64,000 bases of DNA from JBBDIK01 sp964640385 (GTDB taxonomy: Bacteria; Actinomycetota; UBA4738; JBBDHU01). The position numbers were made by a program, and so were the translations under genes. The notes under the pieces are model-generated. The model did not search any database. It was not told where the DNA came from and saw only the letters and a list, made by a program, of their open reading frames with translations. This document shows, one piece after another, positions 53,401 to 61,647 of the stretch. How positions within the stretch are numbered: position 1 is the first letter of the stretch; each line of letters starts with the position of its first letter. The stretch is from assembly GCA_964640385.1 (NCBI GenBank), contig CAZXFL010000001.1:62001-126000 (forward strand), read 5' to 3'.

Positions 53401-53974
53401 TCATGGGGTTCACCTGACGCTGCTCGGCGATCCCGTGATCCTGCATCTCCAGGAAGTAGTTCCCCTTCCCGAATATGTCGCCGTACGCGCCCGCGACCTC
53501 GGCGGCCCGGTCGCGCTGGCCGGACAGCAGCAGCCGTTGGACCTCACCGGCCAGACACCCCGATAGCCCGATCAGGCCCTCCGCGTGCTCGGCCAGCAGC
53601 TCCTTGTCGATCCTCGGCCGGTGATAGAACCCCTCGAGATACGCGTCGGTGACCAGCCGCAGTAGGTTGCGGTACCCGGTCTCGTCTTTGACCAGGATCG
53701 TCAGGTGGCGGTACTTGGCTTCGGACTCACCCGGCTGGCGATCGAAGCGCGAGCCCGGCGCGACGTACGCCTCGACGCCCAGGATCGGCGTGACCCCGGC
53801 CTCGCGTCCCGCCCGATAGAACTCCAGCGCGCCGAACATCACGCCGTGGTCGGTCATCGCTAGGGCCGGCATCTGCAGCTCGCCGGCCTTCTCGAATAGC
53901 GGCCCGATACGGGACGCGCCATCCAGGAGCGAGTATTCGGTGTGCGTATGGAGGTGAACGAAGCCTTCGGCCAT
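50429..53974 (-). CDS. dnaE: DNA polymerase III alpha subunit (DnaE1 type)
   Basis: 1181-aa replicative polymerase. The N-terminal PHP domain keeps its metal ligands (VHLHTHTEYSLLDG, AMTDHGVMFGAL), consistent with the proofreading PHP exonuclease of actinobacterial DnaE1. Polymerase palm: VGPGRGSAAGS and MPDIDMDFDERRR, then FQMESGGMREL and GVMVYQEQVMQLA; HhH and OB domains follow. QFSLFGG near residue 905 is the beta-clamp-binding motif. No dnaQ-type domain is fused. AAGGA precedes ATG 53974. It diverges from a RecB-like nuclease. Confidence 0.98.
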   Translation of the reverse strand: MAEGFVHLHTHTEYSLLDGASRIGPLFEKAGELQMPALAMTDHGVMFGALEFYRAGREAGVTPILGVEAYVAPGSRFDRQPGESEAKYRHLTILVKDETGYRNLLRLVTDAYLEGFYHRPRIDKELLAEHAEGLIGLSGCLAGEVQRLLLSGQRDRAAEVAGAYGDIFGKGNYFLEMQDHGIAEQRQVNPMMIELAATTGIPMVATNDLHYTERSDAQAHDILLCIQQQKKQSDTDRLRFDGDHFYLKSPQEMRQVFRELPDACDTTLAIAEMIEPIAELERVLVEGRTEFRVPHFDSPDGMDRDTYLRRLVDEGAVERYGEVTSEIRERIDHELGVISDMGFAGYFLIVWDLIRFARDSGIRVGPGRGSAAGSVVSYCLRITDLDPLRYSLIFERFLNPGRIQMPDIDMDFDERRRDEVIRYVAQKYGEDHVAQIITFQTIKGKQGIRDSARVLGFPASVGDRIAKMYPPAIMGRDYPIEQALELSPELKAAYLQEPEAQEIIDSARALEGLRREDSVHAAGVVIGDAPLVNYLPLKLAKDSRDDSRRIVTQFDMHGVEKLGLLKMDFLGLRNLSVIEDTVMHLRRRGVDLDIDHIPLDDAETYAMLCRADTTGVFQMESGGMRELIKSLAPDRFEDLMALVALYRPGPLNQGMHIEYAERKHGRRPVTYPHPDLEEILGGTYGVMVYQEQVMQLAVLVAGYSMAEADDLRSVMGKKKRDAVAKHRQKFTAGTIENGYPEKLARELFDLMEPFADYGFNASHACAYAYVAYQTAFLKAHHPVEFMAAMLTSVKGDKDKKPFYLYACRSMDIEVLPPDVNESGINFRPTTDGKPKIRYGLSAVRNVGEGAVQQIIAARDKYSAFSSFTDFCRKVDPGVLTKKVLESSVLAGAFDSMGYTRRGLIEGYDKVSGPIVSERKAEAAGQFSLFGGGGGTGDEAGATEIDESVLAGEEFDKRDFLRLEKEMLGQYVTDHPLLEVTDALIRQTDTEITHLGNKGDGDLVTVGGIIATVARRYTKKGEPYALFRVEDLAGGVSAVAFPNIYEQAPDLIAVDQMVVVTGRVDLRGRELQLRAVEVRPLETARGSGGGREAPSAPGDPVIVEVPAASCTNGMLAQLKEVLAANPGTTPVMMRLVGEAGVTPLRLGDGYKVDPTAGLLSELRVLLGPHAVRQEPVGGSTAA

Positions 53975-54043
53975 CCGGTCCTTCAGTGGGTACTGTCGCG
54001 CCGCCTCCTCAGGCCTGGGGAAAACCTGTGGGAAATGACATCC

Positions 54044-54071
54044 TTGTGATTCGCGTGCCGCTCACTATATG
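54044..54071 (+). promoter_or_regulatory. Candidate promoter for the RecB-like nuclease
   Basis: TTGTGA (54044-54049) and TATATG (54066-54071), each 4/6, 16 bases apart, followed by GGGGGGAGGG and ATG 54114. Confidence 0.4.
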
Positions 54072-54113
54072 CTCAGCCGGAGCGGCCTTTCAAGGGGGGA
54101 GGGACATCGAGGT

Positions 54114-55238
54114 ATGAGGCTGTCATATACGAGCCTCAACACCTACGAAACCTGCCCCGCCAAGTACCGCTTCTCCTACCTCGAACGGATCCCCGGCAAG
54201 GCCGCGCCGGCGCTGTCCTTCGGCGATTCATTGCACCAAGCCCTCTATCGCTTCCACAACCGGCCCGTGCCTGTCGCGCCGTCGCTCGATGAACTCCTCG
54301 AGACACTTGAGCACGTCTGGGTCTCCGATGGCTACGCCAGCGAGGGCGAGGAGCAGAGCTACTACGACCACGGGCGCCAGGTCCTGACCCAGTACCACGT
54401 CGAGAACGCGGACAGCTACCGGATCCCGGCGGCGGCGGAGTCGCGGTTCGCGATCGACGTCGAGGGCGTGCAACTGACCGGCGTCATCGACCGGATGGAC
54501 CGGATCCCCGGCGGCGGCTACGAGATCATCGACTACAAGACCAACCGGCGCCTGCCGCCGCAGGCCCGCATCGATCAGGACCTCCAGCTATCCGTCTACT
54601 ACCTCGCGGCGCGTGAGGTGTGGGGCATCGAACCCGAGCGCCTGACCCTGTACTACCTGCTCCCCGGCCAGCGGATGTCCACGACCCGCTCCTCCGCCGA
54701 CGCCGACGAGTTGCGCCGCCGCATCGCGACGGCCGCCGAGCGGATCGAGGCCGGCAAGTTCGAAGCCCGCGAGAACCCCCTCTGCGACTGGTGCGACTTC
54801 CAGCGGCTGTGCCCGGTATTCCGGCACCGCTTCGAGCAGGAGGAAGGCGACCTGGCGCCGAAGATGACCGAGGTCGTAGACGAGTGGATCGGGCTCAAGC
54901 GCGAGGGCCGGCGCGTCTACAGGCGGATCGACGAGCTCGCTGGCCTGATCAACGCGTTCTGCGACGAGCACGGGTACAAGCGCCTCTTCGGAACCGACGG
55001 CGCAGCCATCTCGCGCCGGACCCAGCACGTCTCGCAGCCGGACGAGGAGCGCCTCCGCCAGATCCTCGAACCGCTGGGACTGTGGGAGCAGATCCTGTCG
55101 GTCGACACGCAGAAACTGAACGAGCTGATCGAGAGCCGCAGACTCCCGCCCGATGTCGAAGACGCCGTCCTCGCCTCGCGCGAAGAGGTCCGCACCCAGT
55201 TCGCCCTGTGGCTCAAGGAGCCGGCGAAGACCCGCTAG
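54114..55238 (+). CDS. Stand-alone RecB/Cas4-type PD-(D/E)XK nuclease with Fe-S cysteines
   Basis: 374 aa. The N-terminal Cys of YETCPAKYRF and the C-terminal trio in NPLCDWCDFQRLCP form the four-Cys Fe-S pattern of AddB/Cas4-like nucleases. The catalytic core reads LTGVIDRMDRI (Asp) and YEIIDYKTNR (D-x-K), with His in GDSLHQALYRF upstream. The C-terminal ~120 residues (from about 250) are helical and of unknown role. There is no helicase domain; such solitary proteins are common in Actinomycetota near dnaE or proteasome-type loci, but their substrate is unknown. The start is ATG 54114, not the upstream ATG 54069. The 3' end overlaps the convergent rluD by 26 bases. Confidence 0.87.
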   Translation: MRLSYTSLNTYETCPAKYRFSYLERIPGKAAPALSFGDSLHQALYRFHNRPVPVAPSLDELLETLEHVWVSDGYASEGEEQSYYDHGRQVLTQYHVENADSYRIPAAAESRFAIDVEGVQLTGVIDRMDRIPGGGYEIIDYKTNRRLPPQARIDQDLQLSVYYLAAREVWGIEPERLTLYYLLPGQRMSTTRSSADADELRRRIATAAERIEAGKFEARENPLCDWCDFQRLCPVFRHRFEQEEGDLAPKMTEVVDEWIGLKREGRRVYRRIDELAGLINAFCDEHGYKRLFGTDGAAISRRTQHVSQPDEERLRQILEPLGLWEQILSVDTQKLNELIESRRLPPDVEDAVLASREEVRTQFALWLKEPAKTR

Positions 55239-56130
55239 CCCGGCCGAGACGATCGAGTGCCTCGCGTAGGTCCTCCGGTAGCTCGGCCTCGCAGTCGATC
55301 CGTTCACCGGTGATCGGGTGGGTGAACGCCAGCCGCCACGAGTGCAGGAACGGGCGGGTCAGGCCGAGCCGCTTCGCGTCGTCGCCGCCACCGCCGTAGG
55401 TCTTGTCCCCCAGGATCGGGTGCCCGATCGCGGACAGGTGCACGCGGATCTGGTGGGTCCGTCCGGTCCGGGGCGTTCCCTCGAGCAGCGCCGCCCGGTC
55501 GAACCGTTCCAGCACCTCGAACGCCGTCTCGGCTGCGCGCCCGGCGACCGGCCGGACCACGATCTTGGCCCGCTTCCGTTCCAGGGGTGCGTCCACCACG
55601 AACCGGTCGTTCTCGGGGACGCCCCGCACCAGCGCCAGGTACCGGCGATCGACGGCATGCTCGCGCAGCATGTCTTGCAGCGCCTCGAACGACCGGTCGT
55701 CCTTCGCGACGATCATCAGCCCCGAGGTACCGGCGTCGAGCCGATGGACGATCCCCGGCCGCGACGGACCTCCGGCGGGAGCCAGCGGCACACCCATCCC
55801 GAGCAGCCGGTTCACCAGCGTGCCCGTCCGCCGGCCCGCCGTGGGGTGGGTCACCAACCCTGCCAGCTTGTCGATCACCGCCAGATGCTCGTCGTCCCAC
55901 AGGATCGGGACCGGCGGACCCTCGGGAACCAGCGCCACGTCCGCTGCTAGGTCGACCGTGATGCGTTCCCCTCCAGTGAGACCGAAGGACTTCGAGCGCG
56001 ACGCACCATCGACCTGCACGCGGCCCGCTTCGATCGCTCGTTGAACATCGGCTCGCGGAACGCCCAGCTCCTCCGCGATCAAGCGATCGAGCCGGCCCGC
56101 GCCGATGGCGACGAATTCAGTCGCCCCCAT
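55213..56130 (-). CDS. rluD: RluA/RluD-family pseudouridine synthase
   Basis: 305 aa. N-terminal S4 RNA-binding domain (RLDRLIAEELGVPRADVQRA, VQVDGASRSKS), then the synthase domain with catalytic Asp132 in HRLDAGTSGLM and the Arg/Leu block GRTHQIRVHLSAIGHPILGD. It should modify 23S rRNA helix-69 uridines if a true RluD. I start at ATG 56130, within the last codons of lspA (14-base overlap); an in-frame ATG at 56178 would overlap more. The lspA-rluD pair is conserved across bacteria. Confidence 0.95.
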   Translation of the reverse strand: MGATEFVAIGAGRLDRLIAEELGVPRADVQRAIEAGRVQVDGASRSKSFGLTGGERITVDLAADVALVPEGPPVPILWDDEHLAVIDKLAGLVTHPTAGRRTGTLVNRLLGMGVPLAPAGGPSRPGIVHRLDAGTSGLMIVAKDDRSFEALQDMLREHAVDRRYLALVRGVPENDRFVVDAPLERKRAKIVVRPVAGRAAETAFEVLERFDRAALLEGTPRTGRTHQIRVHLSAIGHPILGDKTYGGGGDDAKRLGLTRPFLHSWRLAFTHPITGERIDCEAELPEDLREALDRLGRASGSSPAP

Positions 56131-56644
56131 CGCTCGTCCCGTCGGCGCCGTCGGTCTCCGTGGCATCGCCCTCGTCATCGTGGTCCCGTCGGATCCCCGC
56201 GAGCACCAGGAGGAGCGCGCCCAGCACGATCGCGGTGTCGGCTACGTTGAACACCGGCCAGATCCGGAAGTCGATGAAGTCGGTGACCTTGCCATCCAGG
56301 GACAGGCCACCCGAGAGCCGGTCGGCGAGGTTGCCCAGCGCCCCGCCCAGGATCATCCCCAGCGCGACCGCAACGAACGGCCGCTTGATCCGCGCCGCGG
56401 CCCATACGATCGCGATCGACACACCGATCGTCGCCAGCGCGAACAGCCACGGCAGACCCTCCAGTAACCCGAACGCGCCGCCGGTGTTCGTCGTGTACGT
56501 GAGGTGCAGCACCCGGGGGATGACGACGATCGGCGGTCCGTCCGCAAGGAACCCACGGGCCAGGACCTTCGTTCCGGCGTCGAGCAGCAGCACGACTACC
56601 GCGGAAAGGTACAGCCAGCGCGCGGGGCGCTGCAGCAGGTTCAC
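56117..56644 (-). CDS. lspA: Prolipoprotein signal peptidase
   Basis: 175-aa four-span aspartic protease that matures the several lipoproteins encoded in this window. Catalytic Asp108 in GNLADRL and Asp136 in FNVADTAIV; NTGGAFGL is the conserved box III. The C-terminus is a hydrophilic acidic tail (DHDDEGDATETDG). The start is GTG 56644 in a GTGA overlap with the DksA-like gene; a longer frame to 56734 shadows that gene. Confidence 0.95.
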   Translation of the reverse strand: MNLLQRPARWLYLSAVVVLLLDAGTKVLARGFLADGPPIVVIPRVLHLTYTTNTGGAFGLLEGLPWLFALATIGVSIAIVWAAARIKRPFVAVALGMILGGALGNLADRLSGGLSLDGKVTDFIDFRIWPVFNVADTAIVLGALLLVLAGIRRDHDDEGDATETDGADGTSDGGD

Positions 56645-57027
56645 CGAAGGCGAGCTTCGGCCTGGGCGTCTTTGATGCAGAGGGTGGCGTACGGGAGGGC
56701 CTTCACCCGGGCCTTCTCGATCATCTTGCCGCATCGCTCACAGACCCCGAACTTCCCGTCGTCCATGCGCTCGAGGGCGTGGCCGATCTTCTGGATCAGG
56801 TCGCGGACGTTGTTCTCGATCGAGAGGGCGGACTCGCGCTCCAGCGTGAAACTCCCGGCGTCCGCGAACTCCTCGTCGAAGCCCGTCTCGCCGGACATCT
56901 CCGCCTGGGTTCCAGAGAAGGATTCCTCCTCGATGTCCTTGAGCTGGGTCGCCAGCTCTACGCGCTCCTGCTCCAGGCGCTTGCGGATGTCCTTCAGCTC
57001 GTCCCTGGTGAACGGTTTCGCCGCCAT
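56641..57027 (-). CDS. DksA/TraR-like zinc-finger protein with altered fourth ligand
   Basis: 128 aa. Helical coiled-coil N-terminus (RDELKDIRKRLEQERVEL) and acidic GFDEEFADAGSFT segment as in DksA/TraR and actinobacterial relatives, then the finger: Cys96, Cys99, Cys117, with Asp120 exactly where the fourth Cys is expected (C-x2-C-x17-C-x2-D). Family members bind the RNA polymerase secondary channel. The finger may bind zinc through Asp or be structurally degenerate. The start is ATG 57027, without a clear Shine-Dalgarno; the frame stays open far upstream only as an ileS shadow. First gene of the dksA-lspA-rluD run. Confidence 0.88.
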   Translation of the reverse strand: MAAKPFTRDELKDIRKRLEQERVELATQLKDIEEESFSGTQAEMSGETGFDEEFADAGSFTLERESALSIENNVRDLIQKIGHALERMDDGKFGVCERCGKMIEKARVKALPYATLCIKDAQAEARLR

Positions 57028-57200
57028 AGCTGGGGGATGGTAGCACCGAGCACCCGGCAGGGCCGAGGGTTCGCGCACGGACCTGCCTAACGGTCGGTCG
57101 GTCGTGCCTGGATATCTGGCTCGGTCCGACCCCATGCCACTGGGGGCGACCTCGGCACCACTACGGACGGCGACGGTCGCCGCCGCTGTAGGATGCTCCC

Positions 57201-57480
57201 TGAACGGCGACGACGGGAACGAGTACGGTCGGCGCCCTCGCCAAGAGCGAGCCGGGGACGGTGCGAGCCCGGCGGCGAGACCGGCCCGAAGATCCTCCCC
57301 GAGCCGCTGCCCGAACGGACGGACGCCACGGCGGCCATCCCAGTAGACGCAGCCGGGTCCGCCCGTGACCGCGGGAGACGGTGTTCGCCGCCGGCAAGGG
57401 GTCGCGTCCGTGAGGGGGCGGCAAGCGGGGTGGTACCGCGGGGCTCGCGCCTCGTCCCCACGAGGGACGGGGCGCTTTCG
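57201..57480 (+). promoter_or_regulatory. Ile-responsive T-box leader of ileS
   Basis: Stem I: the AGTA motif (57222-57225) in GGGAACGAGTA; CGGTC (57226-57230) pairs with GACCG (57279-57283), and the specifier ATC (Ile, 57292-57294) faces AGTA. The T-box core GGGTGGTACCGCG is at 57428-57440, with TGGT able to pair with the tRNA acceptor end. A 12-bp hairpin follows (57447-57458/57464-57475, loop CACGA) with TTT after it, acting as terminator or sequestrator before the Shine-Dalgarno at 57489-57494. Uncharged tRNA-Ile should raise ileS expression. A TAGGAT box at 57189-57194 is the likely -10. Confidence 0.92.
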
Positions 57481-57501
57481 CGTTCCATGGGAGGAAAGCG
57501 A

Positions 57502-60500
57502 GTGAGCAGGTTCGAGCCGGTCGATCCGAAGGTGAGCTTCCCCGCGCTCGAGGAGCGCATCCTCGCGTTCTGGAAGGACGCCGAGGTCTTCGCCAAGAGC
57601 CTCGACCTGCGGGCGGGCGCGCCGGAGTGGGTCTTCTACGAGGGGCCGCCCACGGCGAACGGCCGGCCCGGCATCCATCACGTCGAACCGCGCACCTTCA
57701 AGGACGTCTACCCCCGCTTCAAGACGATGACCGGCTACTCGGTCCCGCGGAAAGCAGGGTGGGATTGCCACGGACTGCCCGTGGAACTTGAGGTCGAGAA
57801 GGAGATCGGGACCACGACCAAGAGCGACATCGAGGCGTTCGGCATCGAGGAGTTCACCCGCCTGTGCCGTGAGTCGGTGACGCGTTACGTCGACGACTGG
57901 GAAAGACTCACCGAGCGGATCGGGTTCTGGCTGGACCTGTCTGACGCGTACTGGACGATGTCGACCGAGTACGTCGAGAGTGTGTGGTGGTCCCTCAAGC
58001 GCCTCTTCGACGAGGGCCTGCTGGTCGAGGACCATAAGGTCACCGCCTACTGCCCGCGCTGCGGGACGGCGCTCTCGGACGCGGAGGTCGCGCTCGGCTA
58101 CGAGGAGACCGACGATCCGAGCGTCTTCCTCAAGCTCGAGATCACGGACTGCCCGGCGGACGAGGATCTGGTCGGCGCGAAGATCGCCGTTTGGACCACC
58201 ACGCCCTGGACCCTGCTCTCGAACCTCGGCCTGGCTATCGCGCCCGGCGAGACCTACACCGTCGTCGAGCACGGCGGCGAGATGCTGATCATCGCCGAGC
58301 CGTTGCGCGAGAAGGTCCTCCCCGGCGCGAAGGAACTCGCGGACCTGCCCGGCGAGCTGCTGGTCGGCGCCCGCTACGCGCCGCCCTTCGAGAACGTCGA
58401 GGAGGGCTCGACCCACACGATCGTCGCCGGAGACTTCGTGTCGATGGACGACGGCACCGGCGTCGTGCACATCGCACCGGCGTTCGGTGCCGACGACCTC
58501 GAGATCGGCCGCGCGAACGGCTGGCCCGTGTTCAACCCGGTCGATGCGGAGGGCAAGTTCACCGGCGACGCACCGGAGTTCGTCCATGGACGGTTCGTCA
58601 AGGACGCTGACCCGCACATCATCGAGGACCTGGAGCGACGCGGGCTGCTGCTCAGGGCCGAGACCTACACGCACAGCTACCCCTTCTGCTGGCGTTGCAA
58701 GACGCCGCTCCTGTACTACGCACGCACGTCCTGGTACGTCCGTACCACCGCGAAGAAGGACCGCCTCCTCGAGGTCAACCAGGGCGTGAACTGGTTCCCC
58801 GAACACATCAAGGACGGCCGGTACGGGAACTGGTTGGCGAACAACGTCGACTGGGCACTCTCGCGAGACCGCTACTGGGGAACGCCGCTCCCGATCTGGC
58901 GGTGCGAAGACGGCCACACGACCGCCGTCGGCTCGCTGGAGGAGCTCGGCTCGCTCGCGGGCCGTGACGTGAGCGGTGTGGATCCGCATCGGCCGGCGAT
59001 CGACGAGGTCACGCTCCCTTGCCCGGGCTGCGGGAAGGAGGCTCGCCGCCTCACCGAAGTGATCGACGCCTGGTACGACTCCGGCGCGATGCCGTTCGCG
59101 CAGTGGGGTTACCCCTACGCCGACGGGAGCCGCGAACGCTTCGAGCGCCGGTTCCCTGCCGACTTCATCTCTGAGGCCATCGACCAGACGCGCGGGTGGT
59201 TCTACACGCTGATGGCCGAAGGGGTCCTGCACTTCGACGACACGCCGTACCGCAACGTGGTCTGCCTCGGACACATCGTCGACGTGGACGGGCGCAAGAT
59301 GTCCAAGTCCCTCGGCAACGCGATCGACCCCTGGGACGTTCTGAACCGCCAGGGCGCCGATGCGCTGCGCTGGTTCCTGCTGACCAGCGGCTCCCCCTGG
59401 GCGTCACGGCGGATCGGCATGGAGATCCTCGACAAGAGCGTCCGCCAGTTCCTCCTCACGCTCTGGAACGTCTACTCGTTCTTCGTGACCTACGCGAACG
59501 CCGACGGATTCGACCCGGAGGCGGCGGCGGAGGTGCCGACGGCGGATCGTCCACTGCTGGACCGCTGGCTCCTGTCCCAGCTCGCCGATACGGTCCGCAC
59601 CGCGCGCGAGGGACTGGAGGCCTACGACGCGACCGGCGCTGGGCGGCGCATCGCCACCTTCGTGGACGACCTGTCCAACTGGTACGTACGGCGCGCCCGG
59701 CGGCGCTTCTGGGACCCGGGCGGCGAGGCGAACGCGGCCGACAAGGTAGCCGCGTACCGCACGCTGCACGAGAGCCTGGTGACGCTCTCCCAGCTCCTGG
59801 CGCCGTTCACGCCCTTCGTGGCGGAGGAACTCTGGCGCAACCTCTCCGGGCCGGGAGCGCCCGAGTCGGTTCACCTGTCGGACTACCCAGAGCCCGACAC
59901 GAGCGACGTCGACGCCACGCTGGACGTCACCATGCAGGCCGCGAGGGACATCGCGTCGCTCGGCCGGACCGTTCGCAGCGACGCCCGTGTCAAGGTCCGC
60001 CGACCGCTGGCGGAGGCGATCGTGCACTACTCAGGCGACCGCGAGGCACTCCAGCCGCTGCTCGGCGTCATCGCGGAAGAGCTGAACGTGAAGGAGGTTG
60101 TCTTCACCGAATCCACGGAGCAACTCGGCGGGTGGCGCGCCAAGCCCAACTTCAAGGTGCTCGGCCCCAAGCTGGGGAAGCGAGTGAAGTCACTCGCGGA
60201 AGCGCTTGCCGCCGACGACGGGACCCTCGCGGCTGCTCTCGGCCGCGGCGAACAGGTTCAGCTCTCGCTCGGCGGCCTCAAGAAGGTGGGCATCGAGCCG
60301 GGTGACGTGGACCTGACCCAGGAGACCAAGGCCGGATGGGGCGTGGCTACCGACGGCGCGTTGACCGTCGCCTTGGACCTGGAGCCCACCCCGCAGCTCA
60401 AGCAGGAGGGGCTCGCACGCGACCTCGTTCGGGTGATCCAGGACGCGCGCAAGGCCGCCCGTCTGGACGTGTCAGACCGCATCGAACTCGGTGTCGATGC

Positions 60501-60660
60501 CTCGGGTTCGGTCTCGGAGGCGCTCGATGCGTTCGGCGACTACATCAGCGGGGAAACGCTGGCGACGTCGATCACGCCGGGCGAACTCGAGGGCGACGTA
60601 CACCGCGAAACCGCAGATCTCGAGGGACTCCCGATCACGGTCACACTCCGCCGCGCCTGA
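57502..60660 (+). CDS. ileS: Isoleucyl-tRNA synthetase (type 2)
   Basis: 1052 aa. Class I signature GPPTANGRPGIHH (HIGH equivalent, residues 49-60) and KMSKS (599-603); CP1 editing domain in between with TTTPWTLLSNLG and GTGVVHIAPAFG. RKAGWDCHGLPVE and two zinc-type Cys pairs (AYCPRCG, LPCPGCG) are present. The GIHH form and C-terminal region fit the eukaryote-like type 2 enzymes, which are often mupirocin-resistant. I start at GTG 57502, seven bases after GGAGGA, rather than ATG 57487, which would cover the ribosome site. Controlled by the T-box. Confidence 0.97.
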   Translation: MSRFEPVDPKVSFPALEERILAFWKDAEVFAKSLDLRAGAPEWVFYEGPPTANGRPGIHHVEPRTFKDVYPRFKTMTGYSVPRKAGWDCHGLPVELEVEKEIGTTTKSDIEAFGIEEFTRLCRESVTRYVDDWERLTERIGFWLDLSDAYWTMSTEYVESVWWSLKRLFDEGLLVEDHKVTAYCPRCGTALSDAEVALGYEETDDPSVFLKLEITDCPADEDLVGAKIAVWTTTPWTLLSNLGLAIAPGETYTVVEHGGEMLIIAEPLREKVLPGAKELADLPGELLVGARYAPPFENVEEGSTHTIVAGDFVSMDDGTGVVHIAPAFGADDLEIGRANGWPVFNPVDAEGKFTGDAPEFVHGRFVKDADPHIIEDLERRGLLLRAETYTHSYPFCWRCKTPLLYYARTSWYVRTTAKKDRLLEVNQGVNWFPEHIKDGRYGNWLANNVDWALSRDRYWGTPLPIWRCEDGHTTAVGSLEELGSLAGRDVSGVDPHRPAIDEVTLPCPGCGKEARRLTEVIDAWYDSGAMPFAQWGYPYADGSRERFERRFPADFISEAIDQTRGWFYTLMAEGVLHFDDTPYRNVVCLGHIVDVDGRKMSKSLGNAIDPWDVLNRQGADALRWFLLTSGSPWASRRIGMEILDKSVRQFLLTLWNVYSFFVTYANADGFDPEAAAEVPTADRPLLDRWLLSQLADTVRTAREGLEAYDATGAGRRIATFVDDLSNWYVRRARRRFWDPGGEANAADKVAAYRTLHESLVTLSQLLAPFTPFVAEELWRNLSGPGAPESVHLSDYPEPDTSDVDATLDVTMQAARDIASLGRTVRSDARVKVRRPLAEAIVHYSGDREALQPLLGVIAEELNVKEVVFTESTEQLGGWRAKPNFKVLGPKLGKRVKSLAEALAADDGTLAAALGRGEQVQLSLGGLKKVGIEPGDVDLTQETKAGWGVATDGALTVALDLEPTPQLKQEGLARDLVRVIQDARKAARLDVSDRIELGVDASGSVSEALDAFGDYISGETLATSITPGELEGDVHRETADLEGLPITVTLRRA

Positions 60661-60670
60661 GGAGAGGCCG

Positions 60671-61600
60671 TTACTCCTCGCCCCAGAAGAGCTCGCGGAG
60701 TGAACGCTGCTCTTGCGGCCTGCCCGTGTCGGTCACTTCCGTCTGGGCCTCCGCCTGCTCGAAGGAGGCCTCGTCGACCGACGGAACCTCGGCCGGCGTC
60801 CCAATGATCGGAGCCTCGATGATGGGCGTCTCCCCGGTAGGCGTGTCCACCTCGGAGGGCGGGATAGAGATGACCGTCTCGGTCTCGGTCTCGGTCTCGG
60901 TCACCACGGGCGCGGCAGCCGGAGAAGCCGTCGCCGTCCATGCAGAATCGACGACCGGCGGTGGGACCGAGGCCCGAGCCTCGGGCGGCACCGAAGCCGA
61001 CGCCGACCCCGCTGCCTCAGCGGCCTCCGGGGCCGGAGTGGGTACCGCTGATCCCGCATCCGGTGTGCTCGGCACGGCCGACGTGGCCACGCCGGTCGAT
61101 GAGCCCGCCTTCATCTGCTGCTGGAAGGTCTTGGCCATCTCTCGGATGGTGTCGGCGTGCTGCTGGATCGTTCCGGCCATCCCGTGGAGGAAGTCACGTT
61201 CTTGCTTGAGGAACCCCTGCACGGCGGCCTTGTCGCCGCCCCCCGGGCTGCTCGCCTCCCCGCCCATCGCGGCCGCTCGGGCGCGCGCGTCAGCCAGAAC
61301 CGCCGCGGCCTCCTGCTGCGCCTGGGCCCTGATCGCATCGGCATCAGCCGATCCGGCCGGGTTCCCTCCGACGGCCGGCAATCCGGCCCCTGAGCGCAGA
61401 CGCCTGTTCTCCTCGGTCAAGCGCGTGTACTGCTCGGTCAGGGTGTCGAGGAACTCATCGACGTCCTTCTCGTTGTAGCCCCGGAATGCCTGCCGGAACG
61501 CCTGCTGCTGGATATCCAGCGGCGTCAATCCCGGTCCGGCGGGCTGATCCGCCCCCGGCTCGAGACCCGTTTCTTCCTTTTCCTTCTTCTTCTTGAACAT
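60671..61600 (-). CDS. divIVA: DivIVA/Wag31-like cell-pole protein
   Basis: 309 aa. The N-terminal membrane-targeting domain LTPLDIQQQAFRQAFRGYNE and KDVDEFLDTLTEQYTRLTEE is clear, followed by a coiled coil (ADAIRAQAQQEAAAVLADAR; FLKQERDFLHGMAGTIQQHA). The C-terminal half is low-complexity Ala/Pro/Thr/Glu with TETETETETV, ending RSLRELFWGEE. It should organise polar growth or septum sites. GGGGGTGAG precedes ATG 61600. The last gene of the pgeF-yggS-sepF-yggT-divIVA run. Confidence 0.92.
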   Translation of the reverse strand: MFKKKKEKEETGLEPGADQPAGPGLTPLDIQQQAFRQAFRGYNEKDVDEFLDTLTEQYTRLTEENRRLRSGAGLPAVGGNPAGSADADAIRAQAQQEAAAVLADARARAAAMGGEASSPGGGDKAAVQGFLKQERDFLHGMAGTIQQHADTIREMAKTFQQQMKAGSSTGVATSAVPSTPDAGSAVPTPAPEAAEAAGSASASVPPEARASVPPPVVDSAWTATASPAAAPVVTETETETETVISIPPSEVDTPTGETPIIEAPIIGTPAEVPSVDEASFEQAEAQTEVTDTGRPQEQRSLRELFWGEE

Positions 61601-61647
61601 GGCTCACCCCCAGGGCCGCGGGGAAGGCAGCTTGCGAGGAAGCGTCA

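Noticed and set aside
57193..57501. In-frame N-terminal extension of ileS
   Set aside because: The extra ~100 residues are low complexity and coincide with the T-box leader; the Shine-Dalgarno and homology support GTG 57502.
56641..59274. 877-codon - strand frame opposite ileS
   Set aside because: Only its last 128 codons are the DksA-like gene; the rest mirrors ileS codon bias on the other strand.
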